Assembly: GCA_035582835.1 (NCBI GenBank)
Contig: JAYKAV010001000.1
Coordinates: 1,866,680-1,930,679, forward strand
DNA from: Phoebastria nigripes
Lineage: Eukaryota > Chordata > Aves > Procellariiformes > Diomedeidae
Direction: 5' to 3'
Length of the DNA: 64,000 nucleotides
Made by a program: the position numbers and the translations under genes. Below, piece by piece: positions 1 through 11,262 of the stretch (the first letter of the stretch is position 1; every line of letters starts with the position of its first letter). The notes under the pieces are model-generated. The model ran no database searches and was not told the origin of the DNA. It worked only from the letters and a program-made list of their open reading frames with translations.

Positions 1-292
1 AAGTCAGGTGGTAGTTCTAAAACATTGTGAACATGTTTGTATGCATTGAAAAAAGCCAAAGAAGCGCATGTGAAGCAATACCTGCACATTTAAGTTAAAT
101 ATATCAGAATACAAGAGTGCTGTGACCAAGCCAGAAAATGGAATGCAAACAGAAAGAGTAGTTTCAGCTTACCAGCTACAGGTCTCCTAACCTGAAATAT
201 TGTATTTTTTGGATTTCAGTTCCACAATACTATATACTTGGCTTCTCCAGTTCAAGTCCATAACAAATTACTTGCATGCTGTGCTGAGATTC

Positions 293-313
293 AAAAAAAA
301 AAAAAAAAAAAAA
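293..313. repeat. A21 homopolymer
   Basis: This is an uninterrupted run of 21 A. It could be the tail of an old retroposed copy lying upstream on the plus strand, but I recognise no element there and see no target-site duplication. A plain slippage-grown homopolymer is the simpler explanation. Confidence 0.9.
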
Positions 314-2229
314 TTTAGAAACAGCTGCTGGCCAACAGCAGTTGGCTCTGTAGTCTGGCTTCAACTGATTCCCAAACTCAGCCAACAAACACAGTCCTCC
401 TCCACTTGTAGAGCTTCTGGTTTGTCTTGGCCCGTACAGCCCTTTGTCCTCTGCAAAATTTCACTGGAAACCTCATGCAAATAATGTTTGATCTTTACCA
501 ACTCATCTCAAGGAAGAGGACCCATGTTTTAGCTTCTCTTCCTTCTCTGCAGTGAGGAAAGGAGGGAGGGAGAAATTTTATGTGAGGAATCAACAGTGTA
601 CAGGTCTAGTCTCAAGACCCCTAAGAAGTCTTGGACAGCTGTGACACTGGGCTTTCCATATGTTCTTCACTGAGGTATTTGCCAGGATAACCACTGACTT
701 TAATAAGTTTAATGGGGTCTTACTGTATTTTCCATCTGTATTTTCTGTGCAGTTTACCCAGCACTCTTACCCTCTCCAGAGCAAGAGGACTGTGAAAAAC
801 CTCCTCTTCATTAAGTTCAATGCATTGTCTTATAGGAGTAGGAGTCAGTGCACATCTATGTAGGAAAAAAAAGTAGGGGGCTATGGCACTTACTTTTTGA
901 TGACTACCACCCTTGCTGATCAAACTATGCTTACGTGTGACCAAATATTCTTTCACGATTTTGGAAATTTGAATCAAATTCTCTAATTTCTGACTCCAGA
1001 GTGGCCCTGAGACCAAGGAATAGAGGAAATGAATGAAAACAGAGAAAGATTAAACAGAGAAACATTAAAAGGCCAAAAAGACAGGAAGGATTCATGCAGT
1101 AACACAAGTTCTCTGACATCAAAATTAACGAGACTTGCCCTCTCTTTACCTCTCAGATACACACACTCCACAACCATCTGCTCAATTTCTACCCAATTTC
1201 TGCCTGGAGTCATAACTGTGTATGTAGAACGGAGCAGTTTTGCATGTTTGGCTGGTGGCGCCTCTCTTTGCCTTCCTTCTTTTCATCCTGCACCCTTGGC
1301 TGCATGACTTCAGGTTGCACTCTTCTCCCTGTATTCAACTGGTCCATAAGTATCTACTTTCATTTGCTCTCCACAGCACCCTTGTTTTCTCATTATTCTG
1401 ACTTTTGCTGCTTGCTCATGCTGAGGTTCTGAATATGCCGGATTAACTACCCTATCCCTAAATCAGAGGAATCTGCATATCTAGTCAAGCTGTTTTTTTC
1501 TGATAACGAGATGGCAGAGCTATTAAAAAGCAACGACCAAGAAGAGATGAGGAGTAGATTGGAAGAGGCATGGGAATTTTTAACAGGAGCATGAGAAGGT
1601 GAAGAGTTTGTGATGAAAGGGATTGTGGCAATTTAACAGTTTACCTGCACGGAAGCAACATAAAAAATGGTTTGAATCTCTTCAATAATAAAATCAGGAT
1701 GTTATCATGGATTGTATTTTCTAAAATGTGAGATAATAGCACAATAAAGGAACATTCAAAAACCTACTATTAATTATTAATAGAAACAAATAAATACACA
1801 GTTCTAATTGCCAGCTCTATTCTGAATTCATCTTTGTTTAGGTTTTGGAGGGTCTGACTCAGAAACAAACTCATCCTGTTAGTAATTCATGCTATTTTTA
1901 ATGACTCAAACTGAGTTGCTTCCAAAAGTTGTTTTAAAAATCACTTTGATTTCAGATATCTTTGACTAGATGTATATCCCAGATATCTGAGCTGTGTGGG
2001 AAATGCGTATGTTCTAACCTACCCAATGTTTTGAAAAAACAACCTGAAACTTAAGAGATGATTAGATATTACAACAGTGCAACCAAAGGAGTGTCTGGAG
2101 CCAGCTAGTCAGAAGGACTCTCTTAGTTCAGGGTCTGGGCTTAAAATGAAAAATTCTCAATTTTCAATTTTTGAGGGGGGAAAGAAAAAAGCCATTTGCT
2201 TTTTGTTCATCTACCATGGGAAAATGGTA

Positions 2230-2249
2230 AAATAAATAAATAAATAAAT
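2230..2249. repeat. (AAAT)5 microsatellite
   Basis: Five perfect AAAT units sit in an AT-rich context. It is a short simple repeat with no visible function and is likely polymorphic in length. Confidence 0.9.
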
Positions 2250-5040
2250 CAGTATCCAGTATGCGTTTTCAGATAAAATTCGTTTCTGTTTAGACATCTT
2301 GGGAAAAGGTGAAACGTTCCTATAAAAGTACTTTGGTCACTGAAGTTGTCTTTTAATTAAAATTTTACAACCAAACTAATTTGGCCGCTCAGATTCATTT
2401 AGACTGGTGGTGTCTTTATTCATTTTTCAGATTGGAGAAAGAATCAGGTACTTACTTCTGTGAATATACTCCTACCATAAGTGTGGGATGGGACCTTATC
2501 ATGGGGCAAATGGCAGGGTAGGCTCAGGCAGTCAAGTGAAAACCTTGTGAACCATCTGAACTCTCCTTAAACAGCCTGATTAAGTGCTGCTGCTTTCTCT
2601 GGTTTAAGTGGGTATAATGTCAGGAGTTGTGGGACAGAAAAGAAATGTAGGAGAGAAGCGTATGATTTTGGGCTTGGGCAATCCAATCCATGGAGAGAAA
2701 GACATATAACAGTGGTTTGTTCCTTTCATAAACAAGTTATTTGCTCTTCTTGTATCATTGCTTATTCATTTGGATTATTAACAGGCTTTTTAAAACTATT
2801 AAAGCCTTGCCACTCATCTTCAAAACCGCCTCTAGGTACCTTTGATTTGTATTGTTAGCATTTACTCCCTAAGGTCTTACTGACCTTGGCAGTGTTAGAA
2901 ATCATATTTTCACATGCATGAATTGCCCTTGACTAATTTCTCCTGTACAGCTTGAACATAAATAACCTTCCTTTGGCAGTTGCATTTTTTACTTTTCACT
3001 TGTTTATTTTTAAGAAACATGGTGTGAATGTGTGTATAGTTATATGGAATACTGCAAAGTAAATCTGTATCAAAGTTCGGTTAAGAATGTGCATTATTGT
3101 TTTCCTTGAATATGTTAATGCTAGATGGAAGGATTTTTTTTCTTTTCTTTTCTTTTTTTTTCTATTGTGAGTCCTTTTTTCTAATCTCCCTTTCAGAATC
3201 ATACAGTTCACAGTGACTTTTGATGTTATTCTCCCCCATAGTAATTAGGCATTTCTAAGAACAGAGTGAAATTCATTTTCTCATTGTGACAGGGGACATG
3301 TACTCCATAATAGCCCTCCCTATTTAGTTAGCAAACATCAAAAAAGATAAAGGTTTGGAAAATTTGGGGTTTTGCAAAATTTGACTTCCAGTAAAAAAAC
3401 ATGCCAGGGCCACTGAGAATAATACCAGACACATTGTAAGTAGCAACATCAGACAACAGCTCAGGAAAGAAATACAAGAACATAACAGAACTTCACTGTC
3501 AGTACCCAAGCATCAAGAAAATACCTTATGCTATGTCACCTAGTGGCTTCCAGACTGGAAGCACGGATTATGAGCACTACACAGTGTCAGGGACAGGAGA
3601 CAGAGCAGTTCCCATGTTTGTCGTAGACATAGGATGTCTGCCAAGCTATGCAGCTTGGCATCAATAGTGAAGATGATAAGGGTTGGAATGCAAGATTTCT
3701 CAGTCCAAATTCAAGCTCTACAGCTGAGCCACTGTAGCCTGGCGTGTTAAGGGAAAGCACTGCATTAGAGAATGCCTTACCTGCCATGGGGCTGAACATT
3801 GCTACAAAACTGATGTGATTTTGGTACTTTCTGAGACACGTTAACAATTCTAGCTGAAAGCAGATAACTGTTTTTAATCTACCTGGTCAAGGTAAACCTT
3901 ACATAACTGTAAATGTACAGACGATGGTAAGGTGAATCCAACAGCAAATAATTATTATGGAGTAATTCAGCTTTTTGAATCTGTAGCTATTAACAGCTTG
4001 TTAGAAATGTACTGCATAATTTGCCTAGAGTCTCTGATACAATGTATGCAATCATATGTTTGTAGATACAGTGAATACTTCCGTAGTGATGCAACTGGAA
4101 AACACATGCATGAATGTATTACAAGATAGTCTGTCACAGTTCATATAGCATTAGCTGAGGCACAACTCTGTGATGTGTTTTCTACACATAATCCTTGGCT
4201 AGGAATAGGATTTTTGCTTCTCACCTGGAGACATATATTTTCAGTTCCTTTTACAATGTTCTCACCAGACATTTTCCTGACCTTTGGCCAAAATTTTATT
4301 GACAGCAGTATGAGTTTCATTGTCTAATTCTTGAATTGTGTTTGAGATGGAAACAATACCTTCATTTCCTGACACCATTTTCAGAAAATCTGGCAGCAGT
4401 CCCAGCCCTACCTCACCAGCTACGACAGGGCTATGGCCAGGGACTGGAAAAGGATGCACCTTTCAGTCCTATCTCCAGTGGTTCTCAGTGTGCTGCACTG
4501 CACCCTTGGGAGCGGCACTCAGGAGTATATGGGCCTCAGTGACTTAGCTGAAAGATAAAGTCATCATAGTAACTTTCTCACAGTGTGTTGAACTAGAACC
4601 TGTGTAACGCTGAAATTCCTCGAAGAGGTACAGAAGCAATACTTAATATTAATGACCTGAGTATTTCAAGCAGAAAAAGATCCTTTGAACTGGGAGCCCT
4701 TAAAGAGTTTTCCACTGTGTAGTTTTCATAAGGAGAATCCTCTTTTCCGTCTTTTCACTTTGAAGAGTTTTTTACAAAATATTGCTACCTTTTTTCCTAA
4801 ATGATAATCCTGTGGACTTTCTCCTGGATTCCTATCAGTCACTAACTATCATTTCCGCTGATATTATCTTTCAGATCTTTTACTTTGTAAAAAGTCTTTT
4901 CTGTGACAATCTAATATAAAGAGTAATCTAACAATGAGAGCCTGGAGGCAAAAGTCTCCTCTTGTTAATATGCTTGTTACAGAAATACAACTTTCTATGA
5001 AGATTGAAGCCCTAGTTTATGGGATTGGAACCTGGCTGGG

Positions 5041-5076
5041 CTTCAGCCTAAAGAGAAAAGTCTTCAGCCTAAGAAA
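5041..5076. repeat. 21-bp partial tandem duplication
   Basis: The sequence CTTCAGCCTAA followed by AGAAA-like bases occurs at 5041-5058 and again at 5062-5076, an offset of 21 bases. The second copy has one base missing. It lies about 280 bases upstream of the candidate exon at 5356 and is probably a small local slippage duplication. Confidence 0.75.
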
Positions 5077-5355
5077 CAACTGTTCTACTATGATTTTCAC
5101 TGTTAGTGCTGTATACTAAGTACTCAAAGGTTATGTGCTCCTTAAAGAGTTTAGCTTTAGCTACCATATTATAAACTATCTAATGTTTGTTATTTAAGTT
5201 GAAGACTGCTGAAAACTCTTGAGAGCTTCTTGTATTAGCTGTCTGAAGTACTGTCAGTATGGCATATGTTTTGTTCCTTTTAGAAAAGGCATAGGGTAAT
5301 AGAAAGTTGGCAGTGGATAATTTTCTAATTATGTGGCACGCTCCCCATTTCACAG

Positions 5356-5470
5356 GCTCGCTGGCAGTTTCAGAGAAACAAGAGGATAAACGTTAAACTG
5401 ATCTTCCATCCACACAATGACACCTTAGAGGGTCTGAGAGAAAGTTCCAGTCGAATCCACATGCATTCAG
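5356..5470 (+). other. Candidate internal exon, unassigned
   Basis: A 115-base segment is bounded by a good acceptor (pyrimidine-rich CCCCATTTCACAG ending at 5355) and a strong donor (CAG then GTAAGG, GT at 5471-5472). Only the frame starting at 5356 is open throughout: 38 codons plus one base, so it would be a phase 0 to phase 1 exon. The conceptual peptide is basic near its start (ARWQFQRNKRINVKLIF) and ends in a Ser/His-rich part. I do not recognise the family. A 38-codon open stretch arises by chance fairly often, so it may equally be a non-coding RNA exon or a decoy. It contains several CpGs, which are rare around it. Confidence 0.3.
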
Positions 5471-7187
5471 GTAAGGATCTTACATAACTTTTTATTATAA
5501 AACCCTGATAGAATGAATGTTATAGATAGAGTAAGCAGCTTTGATCACTGTGCTTTTATTAAGCAAAATATTTTTAAAACTTCAAGTTTTAAGGATCAGG
5601 TAAGGGTGAGAGCAGAGATGACTGCATCTCTATCTGAAAACAATTGCAATCATTGCAGGGAAACAAAGCCTGAGGGAAGAGGAGCACTAAATATTTTCAG
5701 AGACATAAAGAATTAGATCACTTTAAATAGGTTGCCTCATCAGTGTTCTGATTCAAGCTGATGTTCTGTACTCTTTTCCTCCATTCTGTTCTTATGCCAG
5801 ACTAATAATTTATTACACTATCGTCAAGGCAGACAAGGTGGCTTTTTCTTGGTTTTTTATGTTATTTGGATTCACAGGATAAGATTATTACACAGACTTC
5901 CTTATATGCTCAATGTTAGAGCTAATCTCACATTGTTGACGTTATCATTGCCCGTGTCTATTCCAAAGAATTCCAACCAAAATTACTCAATATGGTTCAA
6001 CTACTATATATATCAGTCTCTATAGATTTATTCTCATCACCTTAAGATTAAGAAAATGTAAAAATCTGAAAGGATTTGCAAAATGAAGCTATGCAAAATC
6101 TTCACCATATTCTCTCACTTCTATGTTATCACAATGATCCACTGCTATTCATCTGCTCTGTATCACTTAGCATGTTTGTTCCAAAGGAGGACTGACCTAG
6201 ACTCATATTTGGTCAGAATGCAGTAGGTGAATATCATTCCTAATTGCAGTGCTACCTTAGGATAAACAGTTGAAACTGACTTTTATTTAAAATATTCACT
6301 TATGTGGCACTTAACCTAGATCCTGCCAGAGTGTTGCAAATACATACTGCAGTTATGTACTACTGATCTAAAAATTGCTATGGGCTCATTAAGTCTTGCT
6401 CACAGGAGTAATACCCTGATTGCTAAATTATTTGTTTGGAATTATCTGGGCTAATTCAAAAATTTTGTGCTGCCAAACATAAACCAGAATCTGGATTTAA
6501 AAGAAAACAAGCTATCATGACTTAAGGAATACAGTTGCATCAGATTAATTTTGTTAGTTTCATCTCTCCACCTTGGAAGTTATGCTAGTATGAATTTAGA
6601 TGCCAACTTTTGGAAGTGACCTGGGAGTATTCAAAAAGAGTAATTATGCTTAGTGATCCTGGCTTTGCTATAGTCAACACAGAAAAGGAGCAAATAAGAG
6701 GGTTGGGGAAGCAATTCAGAATGGAGACCTGAACTAGATGATCTGAAACACTGTCAGGAGGAGGTACTAACTTCCCAAGGTTAAACTTAACCTTTATCTC
6801 ATATTCAGAGGTACTGCAGAAGTTCAGATACTCTCACATAGAACCAGCACTGACAATACTCAGCACTTTGCAGAACTGAGTACAGGCTTAGTTGGGCTTC
6901 CACAGATGAGACCATCTGATAATTTCTAGTAACTAGAAATACAAGTTTCTGCCAAATAATGGCAAGGAAACATACACAGGATTTTTGCAAACTCACGTAT
7001 TTACGATAGTAGAGACAGAGGTCGAGGCATGTGCTAGCTTTGATTATATGGAACACTTGTGCTGTGGTGAGTTCTGTAGTTGTATACTTGGAACAATACT
7101 ATTACTCATTTCTGTGCTCTCCATCTGAGCGTTCTTAACGTACATGTCCTCCTAGCCCACATAAGCACACAGAAGGATTGTCAAACT
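5471..7187. other. Non-coding stretch, no feature seen
   Basis: This stretch is AT-rich, with no recognisable gene or well-defined repeat. A short phrase near 6729-6745 resembles the GACTAGATGATCT tail found in CR1 elements, but no CR1 sequence precedes it, so it is not annotated as one. A phrase near 6390-6420 (CTCACAGGAGTAA) faintly resembles an old amniote repeat. Confidence 0.6.
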
Positions 7188-7304
7188 ATTTTACAGATGG
7201 GAAATTAAGTCATTTGCCTAGAGCTACATAGGAAGTCATAAGATTCAAGAGGCCTCCTATCTCCTGTTCCATGCTCTAAATCACAGGACCATCTTTCCTC
7301 CCTA
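7188..7304 (+). mobile_element. MIR-like (CORE-type) SINE fragment
   Basis: The order of motifs matches the body of MIR/CORE SINEs on the plus strand: ATTTTACAGATGGGAAA, then AAGTCATTTGCCTAGAG (the family has GTGACTTGCCCAAGG), then ACATAGGAAGTC, then GATTCAAGAGGCCTCCT (family: GAACCCAGGTCTCCT), then CCATGCTCTAAATCACAGGACCATC (family: a 'ccatgctctaaccactagaccat' type end). Divergence and small deletions are considerable, which fits a very old non-autonomous insertion inherited from early amniotes. The assignment is from recall of the consensus, not from an alignment. Such copies sometimes become enhancers, but nothing here shows that. Confidence 0.65.
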
Positions 7305-7955
7305 ATTTTTTGTAGTTGTCCAAAATGAGGCACGAAAACAATGTTGATTTCTCAGTGAGGTAGATTTCATAGATATACAATAAAGGGCACGTTAGCAATC
7401 TTTCTACAGCTATACCTAATTACTCAGGCTCTTGAATATGCATTGCAGAAGTTTTCTCTACCCGTGAATTCATCAGTCTCACTGCTCACCTTTAATTACT
7501 TTACTTTTTCTTGTTTGATTAATTTGTATTGTTGTAGCATTGATGTACTCATTGTTCTACTTAAAATAATTGAATAATGAAACCTTAAAATTCTTTGCAT
7601 GTGGTGTCTATAAATTTACACCTAACAAACCTTGAATGTAATGTTTCCAAGCCACCTAAAGAAGAGCAACTCACACATGCCTGTGCAAACACCATTCTGT
7701 TGTAGTGTTTATCACAGTAAAATAGTGGGTTTTTTCATTGAGCTGTGTGTTCTGAGCAAGATGCACAAATGCATAAGGCAGGAGAGCCCAGGGCTGTATT
7801 TGATCACAAGCTTCACACAATCTGACTGGGTCAATGAGTTTTTCCAGACAATTTAGACAATTTTCTCTCTGCAGACAAAATCCCTGGATTTCTCCTTAGT
7901 GTTTATCAAGGTAAGCTTCACAAAGTATTTCAGAAGTCTCTCTTTTTCTTCCCCC

Positions 7956-7957
7956 NN
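7956..7957. other. Ambiguous bases (NN)
   Basis: Two N follow a pyrimidine run. With the roughly 20 isolated single Ns elsewhere, they indicate uncertain or polymorphic calls in a draft assembly rather than a scaffold gap. Confidence 0.8.
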
Positions 7958-8721
7958 ACAAAATAAAAAGATATTGATACTAATTTAGGACTGATTTAAA
8001 CTTCTACAGATCTATCTTGACATGTTAGATCAGCATGGTCACTACCACTGTATCTTGTGTTAAAGCAAAATAGGATTAGATGTCCAGAAGTATATTTGGA
8101 CTGTCCAGGGGATCACATAGTCATCTCTGCTATACATAACTCCACACAGAGAGTAGGAATGCAGGATATGCAGAAGAATGGTTGCCAGCACTATCTGCAA
8201 ACAGCACAGCAAAAGTTTTTCCAGTTGATGGAGACAAGGTGCTGCAATTAAGCCTAGCAGCATGACACAGCACTGTTGGAATGGATAGCACTTCTTAAAC
8301 TGTTTCTTCTAGAAGTTCACCATCACAGTTCTTGATTAATCCCCCTTTATGCTGCTGAAGTGTAGTTTGAATTTAGAACTTTCTAATATTACACTTTTCC
8401 ATGTTTCTCTGTTTCAGTACTATTTTTTTGAAGTATGTAAATCTGGCCAGAATTTTTGTTGAGGGACTTGGCATTTTGGTACAGAACTATTAAATGTAAT
8501 GAGGTTTGAGGCACAATTTGGAAGGCAAACCTATTTGCAGGCCTGATTTGTACAGTGCATCAATTATTTGTGCATCTGAAGTGAAACAGTAGTATGTGTA
8601 GAGGTTTTGTGGGGCATGGGGCTATATTATACTGTATTTTCTCTTCTTATTGGAATAGTAATTTTTTAGTTCTGACGTTTAGGTTGCAAAGTTTCTGAGC
8701 CTGAGCACAAGTAAGGCTTTG

Positions 8722-8757
8722 TTGTGATGTTACTGGATTTAGTTAGCAACATCACAA
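8722..8757. repeat. 10-bp perfect inverted repeat, 16-base loop
   Basis: TTGTGATGTT at 8722-8731 is the exact reverse complement of AACATCACAA at 8748-8757, with a 16-base spacer. A hairpin of this length is weak, and no promoter or transcript evidence accompanies it. It may be chance. Confidence 0.6.
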
Positions 8758-11129
8758 TGCAACTGAAAAAAAAACAGAAATAGTTCAACATAGGGCTTCG
8801 TTTGTTGGTAGTGGAGAAATCTACTTAATCTTAGAGTCACTGGCTGTATGGTTCGTATGACAAAAAGGGAAGTTGTTAAATTTTTTATGGTATCCATGAA
8901 AACTGATAGTGGATTGCTAGAGGCTAAACTTCCTCTATTCTTAATTTTGGCAGTATTATTTTGTATAGAAAATTATAGCATATACTTCAGGCATAGTGGA
9001 CATCACTGAAAATACTAAATGGAATATTTTTATTTTGTACTTTCAAGTACAGTTAGAAAACAACTATTTAGGGGTTAATGTTCAGTCATTTAGTATGTCC
9101 ATATGCTGATAGATAGTGATGTGATTAATGAAAGATGGCAACAGTCTGACAGTTGGAATGTTTATGAGGAAGGGGACAGGATAAGGTTTGCACTGGTAAC
9201 TCTAGTATTTTGTGCATCTTGAAGAATTTAATTTGGAAGCATTATGTTCTTTGAATGGGATGACAATTTAGTATGCTGTGCATCTTCTCTTAATAAGTTT
9301 GCTGTTTGTACAAAGCGAGGTGGAAAAAAGCAACAAATAAACCTGTAGAACTTGTATCAGTAGCGCTTAGTTTTACATCCCATTTAGCGCAAAGACAAAG
9401 CAAATCAGCCCATAACAGAAATAACAAAAAAAGAAAATTAATGGACCGAGAGAAATGGAATAACTGAACCACTAAGTGTGGTATAAATAAGAATTTTACT
9501 AGTTTTATAGGAGGGTCCTAGACACAGTCCTTTCCCAAGGTAGTACTAGGCTATTAGGTATATTTCCCATTAGTACATGATACCCATAACTGAGACACAA
9601 GTATTGGACTGTTGGATAACAGTGACGCTGTTGACCACTATTGTGCATTGTAAATAATATATAATAAGGTCATTATTCTTTCTTCATTTTTATCACCTTC
9701 CTTTGTGGTCAAACTCTTCCCTTGAAGATCCTTTGAAAAGGAAAAAAAATAGTGCATTCTGTTCTCTTGAGCCATTTGGCTGTATTAAGATTTAACAAAA
9801 AGCAAAAAAATGATACAAAAAGAATGTATTCTCAGCAGAGTCAGAAGACTGTAACAGGGATTTCACTGCATGCCATACAGAACCTAAAATAGTTTTCCAT
9901 GTTTCAACCCAACAATTAAAGTATATCCAGCTCAATGGGTCTTACAGTATACAAGGTATAATCTAGGCATTTCATCCACGCTCTCTGGAAGGAGCTACTA
10001 TTTGTGAAACGAATTCACATATGAATAGACACATTGGCAAAAAGTGTGCTGAGAAATGCCACCGTTGGTCTGTTGAAGGTTTTAAAGGATTGACAAAGTT
10101 TCAAATATTGTAAGTAGGAAACAAATGTCTTCAAGGTGCAAAAGCTAAGACAACCATTTCAACAGTCACATAGAGCAATAGAAATATCTCAGTACCAATA
10201 TTTGAGAAATATGGGTCAAATGTGCTTGAGATTTAGAGATTTAGCATTCTCTCTATTTAAATCATGTATCATTTCATTTGGAGCCCTAATGGCTCAGTGC
10301 TGCGGCTCAGTAGCAGACTCTGCAGTCTCAGGTCACAGACCCACCACACCACCACTTGATCAGTGAGTCACTTCTTGGGAAAATTGTGTTTGGCAGGATT
10401 CTGCCTGTCCATTGCTGATATAGGAGGGGGAAAAAAGGAATAATGTTCTTCCAGCATTATAAAAAGATTTTTGCTGAAGGAGGAAAATGCAGTTTTCAAA
10501 AATACTGTTCAATTACAATGGCTGAACCACCATGCTGAACATCATGAGATTTTTCTGGCTTCATTCACTGCTGGATTTCTAACTTCCATGTCAAAGAGGG
10601 CAGAGGACCTAGTCATACTGTTCTTACTGTGTAAATGAAATACATCACCAGGCAGGTGTTCCATCTTTGGGGAACAGGGCAGACCCTTGGGTGAGAGAAT
10701 ATGTGACTTTAAAATTCCCGAATTTGAAGAAAGCTGACAGAATATTTTTATTTAGTAGATATTTTCCATTTCTTATGCCCCTCCAGCTGTTGCATTTTCA
10801 GTTTATTCAATTTTGGTATTATCTCTTGCAGGTTTGCCCTATCCTTCCATGACTTTCAGTGGCATTTATTTCTGTAAAAGTGTCTTGCTAAGTTATGCCA
10901 AGATAAATACTAGCAGAACTGTATCCATGCTAGGAAATTGCACCAGTGTAACTATAAACTGAGACAGTTAAATCAGCACTGTGTGTAAACTTAAGTGCTT
11001 TGCTGGATTTTAGTCAAAACACTTTAAAAGTAATGTTAAATTTTGTTTTTGTGCCAGCTGTAGGCCAAACTCAGCCACCTGTATTCATGTTGTATGCTTA
11101 GCCATGAGTATGCTGCAAGTATGTTCAAA

Positions 11130-11262
11130 ACTTAAGACAAAGTAAAGTCCCACTGAAATCATCTAGAACTTAAGGATATGCATCTGCTTAACCTCTTTCC
11201 TGACTCAGGAGGGACTTAAGCGTATACTTAGAGAGACTTATATGCTAAGGTTTTATGCTGAA
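11130..11262. repeat. Old amniote interspersed repeat, family not named
   Basis: The phrases AAGTCCCACTGAAATCA (11146-11162), TGACTCAGGAGGGACTTAAGC (11201-11221) and ATATGCTAAGG (11239-11249) follow the pattern of a diverged repeat common in turtles, crocodilians and birds. That repeat has a 'tcccattgaagtcaatgggacttaagcacatgcttaag' type core. A related phrase, ACTTAAGTGCTTTGCTGGATT, lies at 10991-11011, so the element may begin near 10985. The identification rests on recalled consensus fragments and the boundaries are approximate. Confidence 0.4.

Larger units (their letters stand above)
1..5355. other. AT-rich non-coding stretch
   Basis: No gene is recognisable here on either strand. All open frames are short, lack a codon-like pattern and overlap each other in several frames, as expected by chance. 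The stretch holds an A homopolymer (293-313), an (AAAT) microsatellite (2230-2249), a pyrimidine-rich run near 3127-3160 and a small duplication (5041-5076). It is intergenic or intronic. If the candidate exon at 5356 is real, this stretch is its upstream intron. Confidence 0.7.
7305..11104. other. Non-coding stretch with sequence gap mark
   Basis: This is AT-rich DNA without recognisable genes. An NN pair lies at 7956-7957 after a pyrimidine run and probably marks ambiguous base calls. A 10-bp inverted repeat lies at 8722-8757. The remaining open frames are short and unconvincing. Confidence 0.65.

Noticed and set aside
4478..4515. CAGTGGTTCTCAGTGTGC as a hAT transposon end
   Set aside because: No matching opposite terminus or 8-bp duplication was found.
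6727..6746. CR1 3' tail-like phrase GAACTAGATGATCTGAAA
   Set aside because: The preceding sequence shows no CR1 similarity and there is no tail microsatellite. The match is too short.
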